NCBI RefSeq assembly: GCF_025264685.1
Contig: NZ_CP073721.1
Location: 186,001-250,000 of the forward strand
Reading direction: 5' to 3'
Source of the DNA: Dactylosporangium roseum
GTDB lineage: Bacteria; Actinomycetota; Actinomycetes; Mycobacteriales; Micromonosporaceae
DNA: 64,000 nt
A model generated the notes under the pieces. It was not told where the DNA came from. It did no database searches and was given only the letters and a program-made list of their open reading frames with translations. This document shows, piece after piece, positions 1 through 11,009 of this stretch (its first letter is position 1; every line of letters starts with the position of its first letter). Both the position numbers and the translations under genes were made by a program.

Positions 1-80
1 GCTCTCCGCGAGCCGACGCAAGCTCCGTCCATAGCCGAGCTGCCGGTCGGGACGGAGCCGATTCGGTCCCGACCGACGGC

Positions 81-1493
81 TCAGCCGACGAGCGCGGCCG
101 GCAGCGGTTCGCGGTGCAGCACGCTCAGCCGAGACACCGCGCGAGTGAGCACCACGTACAGTCGGTGCAGACCACGCGGCTCAGCGGCGACGATGGCGGC
201 CGGCTCGATCACGATGACGTGGTCGTACTCCAGGCCCTTGGCGAGGGTCGCCGGCACGACGGTGACCTGGCCGGCGACGGGGCTGTCGAGGTCGACGGGC
301 TGCATGCCCGCCAATTCGAGCGCGGCACGAATCTGATCGATCTGGTGGTCAGCGGCGATCACGCCGATGGATCCGGGGTAGGCCATCGCGGTCTTGGCCT
401 CGGCGACCGTGGCGGTCGTGAGGTCGTCAACTGCTTGGACGGTCAGTTCGCCGTCGCGGCGCAGCGAAACGGCTGGCGGAATGTTGACGGCGAGGGCGGG
501 CAGCAGCCGGTTGGCGAGGGTGACGACCGCGTCGGGCACCCGGAAGCCGACGCTGAGCGGGACGACGCCGGCGTTGGGTTTGCCGAGGTGGCGCAGCGAC
601 TCGGTCCAGTCGGTCGCGGCCCAGGGCGCGGTGCCCTGGGCGAGGTCGCCGAGGAGGGTGATCGAGCCGTGGGTGCTGCGGCGGGCGATCGCGCGGCACT
701 GCATCGGCGAGAGATCCTGTGCCTCGTCGAGAACGATGTGACCGACACTCGCCTGGCGTTCGATGAGCCCGGCCGCCTCGTCGATGAGCACGAGGTCCGC
801 GGCACTCCACTTGGCGCTGCGGGCGGTCTTGGCCGGCTTCGGCCAGACGATCGCGGCCTGCTCGTCCGCGGTCAGGATGCCGTCGGCAGCGCGGGCGAGC
901 AGTTCGGCATCGCGAAGGAGGTCGAACACGAGGCCTTCCGGTGTCACCGCCGGCCACGCGCCGTCCAGCACCTCGGTCAACGGCTTCGCCTTGCCCATCT
1001 TCCGAGCCCAGGTCTCCGGCGGCGACTCGCCGGACTTGGCTTCGGCCTGGCGCTGCAGCAGCGACACGATGCGCGCCCGGGCCCGCTCTCGGCCGAGCGC
1101 GTAGTGGGGGCCCTCGCGCCATACGTCGTCGACGACACGACGCAGCGCTTCGACGCTGACCCGCCAACGGTATGCGCCGTCGGAGACTTGCAGCGGCTCC
1201 TCAGGCCGAGTCAGGCGGGACCACAGCGCCCGCCGGAGCACCTCGGCCATGCGGGGGTCGTGCTTGACCACTTGAGCCTTGACCGGGTCCGTCGCTCGGA
1301 CCGGTACACGGCCGATGAGGTCTTCGATCGTGGACTGCTGGACTTCGAGCTCGCCCAGGGCGGGCAGGACCGCGGCGATGTAGCCGAGGAATGCCTGGTT
1401 CGGCCCGACGATCAGCACCCCGGCCCGGCGAAGGCGCTCGCGGTGGAGGTACAGCAGATACGCCGCACGGTGGAGTCCGACAGCGGTCTTTCC
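81..1493 (-). repeat. Left arm of the helD inverted repeat
   Basis: The arm covers the helD codons from Walker A to the stop and pairs with 4546-5958. Both arms are 1,413 bases, so no indels are needed to align them. Bases 175-797 correspond to the perfectly identical core; the flanks differ at many positions. Confidence 0.9.
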
Positions 1494-2144
1494 TGTGCCG
1501 GGGGCGCCCTGGACGCAGACCGAAGTGTCGAGGTCGGCGCGAACCAGCTCGTCCTGCTCCGGCTGGATGGTGGCGACGATGTCGCGCATCGGGCCGACGC
1601 GGGGCCGCTCGATCTCCTCCGTGAGGATGCGGCTGGCGGTGCCGAGCTCCTCGCCGCGGTCGAGGTGCTCGTCCTCGAAGCTGGTCAGCTGCCCCTCGAC
1701 GATGCCGAACCGGCGCCGGATCTGTACGCCCTGCGGGTCTCGGGCACTGGCCCGGTAGAACGCCCGGCTGACCGGTGCGCGCCAGTCCAGCACGAGTGGC
1801 TCGCCGTGCTCGTCGGTGACGTGCCGGCGACCGATGTGAAATCGGCCGCCCAGAGTCTCGTCGACCGGCAGTGCGCCACCGGTCTGCGGGCCGCGAATCG
1901 GCGCGTCGAGGAGATCCAGTCGGCCGAAGAACAGTGGCGTGCGCGGGTTGTCTGCCAGCTCGGCGACGCGGCGCGCCAAGGCGATGCCGAGCGTCTCGGC
2001 GGCGAACGGGTCGCCGGCGACGGAGGCGCCACTGGCGTAGAGTTGCTCCGCGCGCAGCCGCATCGCGTGCAGGGCGGCCCGGGAGGTGGTCAGGTGGGCG
2101 CGCTCGGCGTCGAGCTGAGCGTCGAGGTCGTTCTCTGCAAGCAC
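81..2144 (-). CDS. helD: HelD-like RNA polymerase-associated ATPase/helicase (complete copy)
   Basis: A 687-residue superfamily 1 (UvrD/Rep-like) NTPase of the HelD type. Members of this family bind stalled RNA polymerase and free it from nucleic acid. The N-terminal 200 residues begin with a charged helical stretch and lead to Walker A (GAPGTGKT, residues 213-220). The Walker B/DEAQ motif (VLDEAQDL) lies near residue 475, and the C-terminal helicase motifs include KGLEYDHVIV and YVVLTRA. The GTG start is preceded by GAAGGGG at a good distance, which supports this start. The 3' two thirds of the gene (81-1493) are repeated in inverted orientation at 4546-5958, where the 5' part is missing. 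This copy looks intact and is the likely functional one. Assignment to HelD rather than a generic UvrD helicase rests on the overall sequence flavour and the length. Confidence 0.85.
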   Translation of the reverse strand: MLAENDLDAQLDAERAHLTTSRAALHAMRLRAEQLYASGASVAGDPFAAETLGIALARRVAELADNPRTPLFFGRLDLLDAPIRGPQTGGALPVDETLGGRFHIGRRHVTDEHGEPLVLDWRAPVSRAFYRASARDPQGVQIRRRFGIVEGQLTSFEDEHLDRGEELGTASRILTEEIERPRVGPMRDIVATIQPEQDELVRADLDTSVCVQGAPGTGKTAVGLHRAAYLLYLHRERLRRAGVLIVGPNQAFLGYIAAVLPALGELEVQQSTIEDLIGRVPVRATDPVKAQVVKHDPRMAEVLRRALWSRLTRPEEPLQVSDGAYRWRVSVEALRRVVDDVWREGPHYALGRERARARIVSLLQRQAEAKSGESPPETWARKMGKAKPLTEVLDGAWPAVTPEGLVFDLLRDAELLARAADGILTADEQAAIVWPKPAKTARSAKWSAADLVLIDEAAGLIERQASVGHIVLDEAQDLSPMQCRAIARRSTHGSITLLGDLAQGTAPWAATDWTESLRHLGKPNAGVVPLSVGFRVPDAVVTLANRLLPALAVNIPPAVSLRRDGELTVQAVDDLTTATVAEAKTAMAYPGSIGVIAADHQIDQIRAALELAGMQPVDLDSPVAGQVTVVPATLAKGLEYDHVIVIEPAAIVAAEPRGLHRLYVVLTRAVSRLSVLHREPLPAALVG

Positions 2145-2377
2145 GTTGATCCCCTTCGAGGGCTCGGTCTGCTCGCTTGCGTATCCGGGTCAGATGGCCG
2201 ACTTCCGGCGCGGGGACGTCCGCTGCGGTGGCTACCTCACCGCGGCCGTCAGCGGTCAACCAGCTTATGCGCGCTCAGTCAGCTCCACCACCGAATAAAC
2301 AGCACGGTGCGGTACGGCAGGCTCACCGCGTCCGTTCAGCTCGTCAACCCGCTGGAGTTACAAGCCCCCGTGCGGTT

Positions 2378-3241
2378 TCAATCCGAGTCTTCGGACGTCG
2401 GAGGTGCGCTGTCGGTCTGCGATGGCCACGACGTCGGAGGTGGGCCAAATGCGCGACGACCGGCTCTCACGGCCAGCATGGCGAGGGCAGCGTTGGCTCC
2501 ACCACCGATCGCAGCGCCGATACCGAACGGTGCCACTCGACCGAGAACGATGATTCCCTGCTTGGTCCCGTACTTCGTGATGAAGTGCTTTCCCAGGATC
2601 CCGTTGATCCGACGCAACGTCTCGGCAGGCACCTTGGCGACAATCTGACGTCCCCAGTGTTGCCCCGTACGCTCGGCGACCTTAGAGATGGTGGCGGAGC
2701 CGGATCCGCCGAGCATGATGCCCATCACGATCGTTCGGCGACGCTCGAGCTCGTCGAGGGGAACTCCGTGGACTTCGGCGATCGAGAGCGCGAAGAGGGC
2801 ACTCAGCTCAAGAGATGAGAGAGCCTCGCCTGCCGACAACGCCAGCGCGACTCCCGTGCCGACTCCGGGCGCGGCTGCAGCCCCTCCAATAGCAGCGCCC
2901 GACCCGGTCAAGGCACTTACGTACATTCGCTCCAGATTGCGGATCACCTGTGCTGGTGTCGCCTCTGGGTTCCGCTGACGGGCCCTGGCAATGTTCTTTC
3001 GCACCAGTGGGCCTTGAACGCCGATTGCCTTGTCCAAGAGGTCGAGGACTCGCTGCCCACGTCCACCTGCTGCCGGAACCGGTCCTTCGAGGGCATCTGT
3101 TGCCATGCCTTGGACTCCTTCGATCGCCAGGTCCCACCTGGGTTTACCACTCAACCAGCCGAGCGAACCGTGCGCCAGATCGTTGATTGAGGTGTCCGCG
3201 GCGTGGGCGGTTCGAACAGCGTCCACCTGGATCGCAGTCAA
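2378..3241 (-). CDS. EcsC-family protein, probably membrane-associated
   Basis: A 287-residue protein with long Gly/Ala-rich hydrophobic stretches. One lies at about residues 112-140 and another near the C-terminus, around residues 235-262. The C-terminal part (LGKHFITKYGTKQGIIVLG followed by a VAPFGIGAAIGGG stretch) matches the pattern typical of the EcsC family, whose molecular role is unclear. The tail is Pro/Ser/Thr-rich and hydrophilic. The TTG start lies only five bases after the stop of the truncated recombinase, so the two may have shared a transcript. An internal GTG at codon 6 is an alternative start. It lies inside the interval bounded by the two helD copies, so it probably arrived with, or was moved by, the same rearrangement. 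Confidence 0.6.
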   Translation of the reverse strand: MTAIQVDAVRTAHAADTSINDLAHGSLGWLSGKPRWDLAIEGVQGMATDALEGPVPAAGGRGQRVLDLLDKAIGVQGPLVRKNIARARQRNPEATPAQVIRNLERMYVSALTGSGAAIGGAAAAPGVGTGVALALSAGEALSSLELSALFALSIAEVHGVPLDELERRRTIVMGIMLGGSGSATISKVAERTGQHWGRQIVAKVPAETLRRINGILGKHFITKYGTKQGIIVLGRVAPFGIGAAIGGGANAALAMLAVRAGRRAFGPPPTSWPSQTDSAPPTSEDSD

Positions 3242-3246
3242 TCAAA

Positions 3247-4521
3247 CTACGCAGTGGCGCGCGGCCGTCCTTTCCAGCGAATTTCCACCGCAGCCGGGTC
3301 GAAGCCACGGCCCTTACGCCCGGTGGGAAGGATCCGAACGGTCACCAGTTCCTTGACCACGAGCCGCTGGTGGCTGAGCGGCAGCCCATCCCACATCGCC
3401 CGGACATCCTCCGCCTCGATCAACGGCCTCAGCGGCGAGTTGACCACCGCCGCCTGTAGCTCACGCTCGATCTCTGTTAGCCGTGCCTGCCCCGCCGCCG
3501 TCGCGGCGATGAGCTGGCCACGGTCGATGAGCCCAAGAGCCTTGTCGGCAGCCATCTCGTCCAGGTTCTTGCGGATCGCCTTCCTCTCGGCCCGCAGCCC
3601 TTTGACATTCACCTCGGGCACAGCCGGCCTGATGAGATCCGCCGCGTCGTCCTCCGCCAGCCGCTTCAAGATCGCGCCCACAACGTACTGGTCGGTGTAC
3701 TTCACCGAACGCACGAGGTGCGCTTTGTCGCCGCATCGATACGCCGGCACCCGTGAGCCCACCCGCACGTGGTAGGTGACTCGGACGCTCAGATCTTCTG
3801 GCGTGCAGGCCCCGCACATGTAAAGCCGACTGCCCAGCCACTTCGGCGCGGCGCCCGGATTGATGACCCGCCCTGGCTCCGTAAGGATCCGCTGGACCGC
3901 CCGGAAGGTCTCCAGCGGCACGATCGGCCCCCAAGGCGCATCGCCGATCTCCTCTCCCCGGTAGACGATCCGCGCGGCGTTGCGAGCCCGCAACAGCACC
4001 TCGCGCAGCCCTTCGGCTCGCCACGGCGCACCGGCTACGGTGACCAGTCCGCGCTGACGAAGATCCAGAGCGACGGACCGCAACGAGGCACCCTGGACCA
4101 GCCGCTCGCTGCACTCGGCGATGACCGCAGCCTCGTCGGGCCGGATCGTCCGCCCGTCATCCTCGAAGCCGTACGGCCGCCCGCCGCCGTACTGCCCAGC
4201 AAGCGCCTGACGTTCACGAGCAGCAGCGACCCGTCGCGCGGTGTCCCGCGAGGACTTGTTCGCCATCGCGACCATGACCCGCGCCATCGTGATGTCCGCG
4301 TCGGTGGCGAGCCGCAGCGATCCGGTCACCGACTCGACCGGAATCTTGAACTGCTCCGCGACGTCGATGAGATCCTCAAGATCCCGCGGATCCCGCACTA
4401 CTCGGTCGAGGTCGAGCGCCAGCAGCCCATCGTGCGTGCCGCCGGCCAGCAGCGCAAGGCTCTCCCGGAACGCCGGTCGGAAGGTCCTCCACTCGCTCCG
4501 TCCGTCCGGCAGCGTGCTCCG
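3247..4521 (-). pseudogene. Large serine recombinase, N-terminal catalytic region missing
   Basis: The open frame runs back to a stop at 4522-4524 with no start near the family's usual N-terminus. The preserved part begins in the resolvase domain (TLPDGRSEWRTFRPAF, then ALDLDRVVRDPRDLEDLIDV) and continues through the recombinase domain (GGRPYGFEDDGRTIRPDEA). It also has a zinc-ribbon-like segment (MCGACTPEDL, YRCGDKAH) and a C-terminal coiled coil. The first 55 or so residues, including the catalytic serine of the usual YxRVSxD motif, are absent. They end about 25 bases from where the truncated second helD copy begins. A GTG at 4396-4398 could start a 383-residue product, but it would lack the active-site serine and be catalytically dead. 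I therefore call it a broken integrase gene. Confidence 0.8.
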
Positions 4522-4545
4522 TTAGTGTGGCGAAATCAAGGGTCC

Positions 4546-5958
4546 GGGAAGACCGCTGTCGGTCTGCACCGGGCGGCCTACCTGCTGTACCTGCACCGCG
4601 AGCGCCTTCGCCGGGCCGGGGTGCTGATCGTCGGGCCGAACCAGGCGTTCCTCGGCTACATCGCCGCGGTCCTGCCCGCCCTGGGCGAGCTCGAAGTCCA
4701 GCAGTCCACGATCGAGGACCTGATCGCCCGGATGCCGGTCCGCGCCACCGACCCGGTCGAGGCGCAGGTGGTCAAGCACGATCCGCGCATGGCGCAAGTG
4801 CTGCACCGGGCGCTGTGGTCACTGCTATCCCGGCCGGAGGAGCCGCTGCAGGTCTCCGACGGCGCGTACCGCTGGCGGGTCAGCGTCGAGGCTCTCCGCC
4901 GGGTCATCGACGACGTCCGGAGAGAGGATCCGCCGTACGCACTGGGCCGGGAGCGGGCCCGGGCGCGCATCGTGTCACTGCTGCAGCGCCAGGCCGAAGC
5001 CAAGTCCGGCGAGTCGCCGCCGGAGACCTGGGCACGCAAGATGGGCAGGTCCCGGCCCGTGGTCGAGGTCCTGGACACATCCTGGCCTGCGGTGACGCCA
5101 GATGGGCTCGTCTTCGACCTCCTCCGCGATCCCGAAGCGCTCGCCCGGGCGGCAGACGGCGTCGTGACCGCGGACGAGCAGGCCGCGATCGTCTGGCCGA
5201 AGCCGGCCAAGACCGCCCGCAGCGCCAAGTGGAGTGCCGCCGACCTCGTGCTCATCGACGAGGCGGCCGGGCTCATCGAACGCCAGGCGAGTGTCGGTCA
5301 CATCGTTCTCGACGAGGCACAGGATCTCTCGCCGATGCAGTGCCGCGCGATCGCCCGCCGCAGCACCCACGGCTCGATCACCCTCCTCGGCGACCTCGCC
5401 CAGGGCACCGCGCCCTGGGCCGCGACCGACTGGACCGAGTCGCTGCGCCACCTCGGCAAACCCAACGCCGGCGTCGTCCCGCTCAGCGTCGGCTTCCGGG
5501 TGCCCGACGCGGTCGTCACCCTCGCCAACCGGCTGCTGCCCGCCCTCGCCGTCAACATTCCGCCAGCCGTTTCGCTGCGCCGCGACGGCGAACTGACCGT
5601 CCAAGCAGTTGACGACCTCACGACCGCCACGGTCGCCGAGGCCAAGACCGCGATGGCCTACCCCGGATCCATCGGCGTGATCGCCGCTGACCACCAGATC
5701 GATCAGATTCGTGCCGCGCTCGAATTGGCGGGCATGCAGCCCGTCGACCTCGACAGCCCCGTCGCCGGCCAGGTCACCGTCGTGCCGGCGACCCTCGCCA
5801 AGGGCCTGGAGTACGACCACGTCATCGTGATCGAGCCGGCCGCCATCGTCGCCGCTGAGCCGCGCGGCCTGCACCGGCTCTACGTGGTGCTCACCCGCGC
5901 CGTGTCCCGGCTCAGTGTCCTGCACCGCGAACCTTTGCCGAGCGCGCTCGTCGGCTGA
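4546..5958 (+). pseudogene. Second helD copy, 5'-truncated at Walker A
   Basis: The frame is identical or nearly identical to residues 217-687 of the complete HelD encoded at 81-2144. It runs from GKTAVGLHR to the C-terminal ALVG. The N-terminal 216 residues and the first glycine of the P-loop are lost, and upstream codons (VWRNQGS) come from unrelated sequence. No start codon with a ribosome-binding site is visible near 4546, although the frame is open far upstream through the antisense of the recombinase. Residues corresponding to 5242-5864 are identical at the DNA level to the other copy, while both sides differ. This suggests gene conversion between the copies after an older duplication. 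Confidence 0.85.
4546..5958 (+). repeat. Right arm of the helD inverted repeat
   Basis: Inverted partner of 81-1493. Identity is perfect over 5242-5864 (623 bases) and imperfect on either side, with the first flanking mismatches at 5241 and 5865. Confidence 0.9.
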
Positions 5959-6130
5959 ACCGTGGGTGGTCAACCGGTGGCGAGGAGGTCCTCGGCGGGT
6001 ATCTGGTACTCGGTAGAAGTCCGCGGCGGTCGTCGCGTCACCGGTGCTCTGACTTCCTGATCGTCTGAAGGGTCACAGATTCCGGTCGGATCCGGTCGTG
6101 CGCCGTCCGTCGGCGCGGTCAGGGCGTTAC

Positions 6131-6136
6131 TACGCT
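6131..6136 (+). promoter_or_regulatory. -10 element of a leaderless promoter (ArsR-type gene)
   Basis: TACGCT lies exactly seven bases before the GTG at 6144 and there is no Shine-Dalgarno sequence. This spacing would start the mRNA at or next to the start codon. Confidence 0.55.
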
Positions 6137-6143
6137 TTGTCGG

Positions 6144-6731
6144 GTGGCTGACGAAACTTCTCCGCGGTCGGATCCGCAACGGGCGCAGGTGCGCGACGCG
6201 GCGACCATGCGTGCCCTCGCGCACCCGGCCCGGATCGCGATCATCGACCGGCTCTTCAGCGGGGAGTCAGCCACCGCCACCGAGTTGGCCCAGGTCAGCG
6301 GGTTGTCGCCGAGTGCGACCAGCTATCACCTGCGTGCGCTTGCCAAGGCCGGGCTGATCGAGGAGGCACCCAGCCGAGGTGACGGGCGTGAGCGGGTCTG
6401 GCAGAGCCAGTTGCGGGGGCTCAACGTGGAGACGCCGCCGGAGCGCGGGGCGGCCGAGCGGGCGGCGGACCGGGAGCTGGCCGAGGTGTTCATGGATCTC
6501 GAGAACCAACGGGCCCGGGCGTGGCTGGCCCGCCGTGACGGCGAGCCCTACGAGTGGTATCAGGCCGCCACCGCCGCGGGTGTCCAGCTCGTGGTCACCG
6601 CCGAAGAGCTGCGGCAGCTCAACGACCAGGTGCTGAGCGTCCTGGAGCCGTACGCGCGGCGGAACCGCACCGATCCGCCGCCCGGTGCCCGGCGGGTGGA
6701 TGTGACCTACCGCGTCGTGCCGAGGGCCTGA
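6144..6731 (+). CDS. ArsR/HTH_20-type transcriptional regulator
   Basis: A 195-residue protein with an N-terminal winged helix (about residues 15-85). The pattern is MRALAHPARIAIIDRL, then ATELAQVSGLSPSATSYHLRALAKAGLIEE, followed by a wing (GDGRERVW). The C-terminal half is helical and probably for dimerisation or effector binding. No metal-binding cysteine pair is visible, so it belongs to the non-metal ArsR-like group that commonly sits beside MFS exporters. It is directly followed by the MFS gene in the same direction, which suggests it controls that exporter. The GTG start fits the -10 TACGCT seven bases upstream. Confidence 0.8.
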   Translation: MADETSPRSDPQRAQVRDAATMRALAHPARIAIIDRLFSGESATATELAQVSGLSPSATSYHLRALAKAGLIEEAPSRGDGRERVWQSQLRGLNVETPPERGAAERAADRELAEVFMDLENQRARAWLARRDGEPYEWYQAATAAGVQLVVTAEELRQLNDQVLSVLEPYARRNRTDPPPGARRVDVTYRVVPRA

Positions 6732-6742
6732 CAGCAGTACCA

Positions 6743-6764
6743 CCGGCACAGGGCCTTGTGCCGG
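6743..6764 (+). promoter_or_regulatory. Palindromic hairpin between regulator and MFS gene
   Basis: CCGGCACA and TGTGCCGG are perfect inverted arms around a six-base centre, just after the regulator's stop. It could be an operator for the ArsR-type protein or a transcription terminator. A second, AT-rich inverted pair (TGAA at 6772, TTCA at 6784) sits immediately before the MFS start. Confidence 0.4.
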
Positions 6765-7947
6765 CTAGATGTGAAGCATTATTTTCAAAGTATGTCTTTC
6801 GCGTCTCCGCGCGACGTGTACCTCCTCGCCACCGCCCGCGGCATCTCCTACCTCGGCGACTTCATGGCGGCCACCGCCTTGGTGCTCGCCTTCCAGGACC
6901 GCGGAGCCGGCGGCACGGCCGTCGCCGCGGTGCTCGTCGCCTCGGTGCTGCCGGTCGTCGCCTTCGCGCCGCTCGTCGGGCGGCTCGTCGACCGCGTCGA
7001 CAGCCGTGTGCTGCTCACCGTGGTCGGGCTCGGGCAGGCCGTGTGCTGCGCGGGGATGGCCCTCACCACCAGCACCTGGCTGCTCGTGGCGCTCGTCGCG
7101 CTGCTCGCGCTGGGCGTGGCGATCACCACGCCGACGTTCAACGCCCTGCTGCCCGAGATGGCCGGGCCGGACGGGGTCGGCCGGGCGATGGCGATCGGGC
7201 AGACCGCCAACTCGATCGGTTCGCTCGCCGGACCGGCCCTCGCCGGGGTGCTGGTCGGCGCGTTCGGGCTGCGCGTACCACTGCTCATCGACGCGGTCAC
7301 CTATCTCGCCGTGGTCGGCGCCGGGCTGCTGCTTCGCACGCGGCGCAGCGTCACGGCGCAGGAGCGCGCCTCAGCCGGTACCACCCCATGGAAGATCCGG
7401 CAGGATTCCATGCTGCTCGCGTTGACCGCCCTGATCGCGGCCCTCGTGCTGGCCATCAACGTCAGCATGGTCGTCGGGGTGTTCTTCATCCGTGAGACGC
7501 TCGGCGGGAGTCCTGCCGAGTTCGGGCTGGTCGAGGCGGCGTGGACGGGCGGGATGCTGGTCGGTGGCTGGTTCGCCGCCGCCCGCGCGCGCACCGACGC
7601 GGCGCTCGGCCGCCTGCTGGTGGTGCTGCACCTGGTGACGGCGCTGGTAGTCCTGGCGTCGGGCTTCGCGACGATGGTGTGGATGGTGTACCCGCTGTGG
7701 CTGCTGGGCGGCGCCACGAACGGGGCCGAGAACAACTTCCTGGGTGTGATCGCGGCACGGCGGGTGCCGGCGGCCCTGCGCGGCCGGTTCTTCGCGCGGT
7801 TCGGCGCGGTCGTCAACGCGGCGAACCTGATCGGTTACGGTGCCGGTGGCCTGCTGGTCGAGCGCTTCGAGCCGCGGCAGGTCGTCATCGGCTGCGGCGT
7901 GGCCGGGGTGCTGGCCGTGGTCGCGTTCGGGCCGGCGCTGTGGCGGG

Positions 7948-9726
<1,779 letters not shown>

Positions 9727-9777
9727 CCCGCCCCGCACACCCCCCATCTACGTCGATCATGCGCAGCGCAACGCCGC

Positions 9778-9880
9778 CGCCCCCTTCTGCGTTGATCATG
9801 CAGTTATGGTGCCTTGACACTCCCAGAATGTCGGGTTTGTCAGGCACCACAACTGCATGATCAACGCAGAAAGGGGGCGG
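9778..9880. repeat. Dispersed palindromic intergenic repeat, family 1, copy A
   Basis: Two arms of about 36 bases (9778-9814 and 9842-9880) contain GTTGATCATGCAGTT and its complement and flank a 27-base centre. The element fills the space between the convergent mqnA and hydrolase genes. Its reverse complement matches 47016-47090 across arms and centre, so it is a repeat family rather than a simple terminator. It could still stop transcription in both directions. Confidence 0.8.
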
Positions 9881-9884
9881 GCGG

Positions 9885-10763
9885 TCAGGCCTGGAGTTGG
9901 CGGGTGACGGTGGAGCAGATGTTGGCGCCGTAGTTCATGCCCTTCGACGCCGGGTACACGGTCAGGACGCCCAGCACCCAGTCGGTGCCGATGGCCATGC
10001 AGTTGACGTGCCACTTGCCGTCGCTGCGGGCGATCCAGCCGTTCTTCACCGCAGTCGTCGCCTTCTCGGTCTCGGGCAGTGCCGGGACGATGCCGAACTC
10101 CTGGCTCGACGACACGTTGCGCATCTCGTTGAGGACCCAGTCGGTCCACTTCGGACCGGCGGCGCGGCCGTCGCCGATGCAGGCGCCCATGCGCACGGCG
10201 TCGCGAGCCGAGACCATCGTGCTGGCCCAGTCGATGTAGTACCTGCTGTCGGTCAGCCCGCAGATCTGGACCAGCCGCGCGATGCTCGCCGCCCTGCCGT
10301 TGAGGCCCCAGAAGTACGAGGCGGCGGTGTTGTCGCTGTTGCGGATCATGATGCTGAGCTGCCGGAGGTTCGACTGGCTCGGGTTGGTGGTCCGGCGCAG
10401 GTAGTCGGACGCCAGCCACGCCTTGATCATCGAGGCCGTGCGCTGCGTCGTCGCGGCGTTCGCCGAGCCCGCCATCTCACCGGTACGGCGGTCGAGCACG
10501 GTCCACGACCAGAAGCCCGTCGCGTCGACGGCCACCGTCGCGGGGTGCAGTAGCGCCGGGGGGAACGCGGGCGCGGGCGGAGGCGCCGGTGCGGCCTTGC
10601 GAGCCGGGGCGTCCGACGGCGCCGGACTCCCGGCGAACGGGGCCGGGGCGGCGGCGTCCGACCGGTTGTGGCTCAGCACGTCGCTGCCCCACAGGTACGG
10701 CACCACGACCAGCGCCGCGCCGAGGAGTAGTACGAATATGACAAATCCGACGCGCTTGCGCAT
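9885..10763 (-). CDS. Secreted or membrane-anchored class A beta-lactamase-like protein
   Basis: A 292-residue protein with an N-terminal membrane segment (residues 5-24) and a 45-residue Pro/Ala linker. The serine beta-lactamase/penicillin-binding fold carries SMIK (111-114), SDN (143-145) and KNG (240-242). The three motifs are in the usual order and spacing. No classic omega-loop Glu motif was identified, so the true enzyme activity is uncertain. It is a paralogue of the lipoprotein at 7948-8802; the two flank mqnA. The ATG at 10763 has AAGGA upstream. Likely exported and anchored at the outer face of the membrane. Confidence 0.7.
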   Translation of the reverse strand: MRKRVGFVIFVLLLGAALVVVPYLWGSDVLSHNRSDAAAPAPFAGSPAPSDAPARKAAPAPPPAPAFPPALLHPATVAVDATGFWSWTVLDRRTGEMAGSANAATTQRTASMIKAWLASDYLRRTTNPSQSNLRQLSIMIRNSDNTAASYFWGLNGRAASIARLVQICGLTDSRYYIDWASTMVSARDAVRMGACIGDGRAAGPKWTDWVLNEMRNVSSSQEFGIVPALPETEKATTAVKNGWIARSDGKWHVNCMAIGTDWVLGVLTVYPASKGMNYGANICSTVTRQLQA

Positions 10764-10820
10764 GGATCGGTGATCCTTCCCTGGCGATCGGCCCTATTGC
10801 AGCGATCGCCGGTCATGAGC

Positions 10821-10843
10821 AGGTGTTGCCGGTGTTAACACCT
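10821..10843. promoter_or_regulatory. Inverted repeat, possible operator upstream of paaA
   Basis: AGGTGTT and AACACCT are perfect 7-base arms with a nine-base centre. They lie in the 246-base divergent space between the hydrolase and paaA. A TetR-type phenylacetate regulator (PaaR) is one candidate, but none is encoded in the window. Confidence 0.3.
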
Positions 10844-10996
10844 CGTATGGGACATCTGGGTTCCATGGGACGCGAGGGACAGTCTCTCGTTCCGGGGCGC
10901 GGCTTGCAGGCCAAACAGGCTCAAAAGTCACTGGTGGTTGACTCAAGTCGGCGTCGTGCGACTGTGACAATTTCTTGCAGTGGCGGTCGGTTGCTG

Positions 10997-11002
10997 TAAC
11001 AC
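10997..11002 (+). promoter_or_regulatory. -10 element, leaderless promoter of paaA
   Basis: TAACAC lies exactly seven bases before the GTG at 11010. A TTGCAG at 10976-10981 is a weak -35 candidate. The G-rich run touching the start codon is too close to be a ribosome-binding site. Confidence 0.45.
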
Positions 11003-11009
11003 TGAGGGG

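Noticed and set aside
114..2648. An 844-codon open frame on the plus strand
   Set aside because: It is antisense to helD and the EcsC gene, has no family features, and arises from GC-rich codon bias.
3769..4545. Long upstream extension of the second helD frame
   Set aside because: It runs through the antisense of the recombinase and shows no resemblance to the HelD N-terminus.
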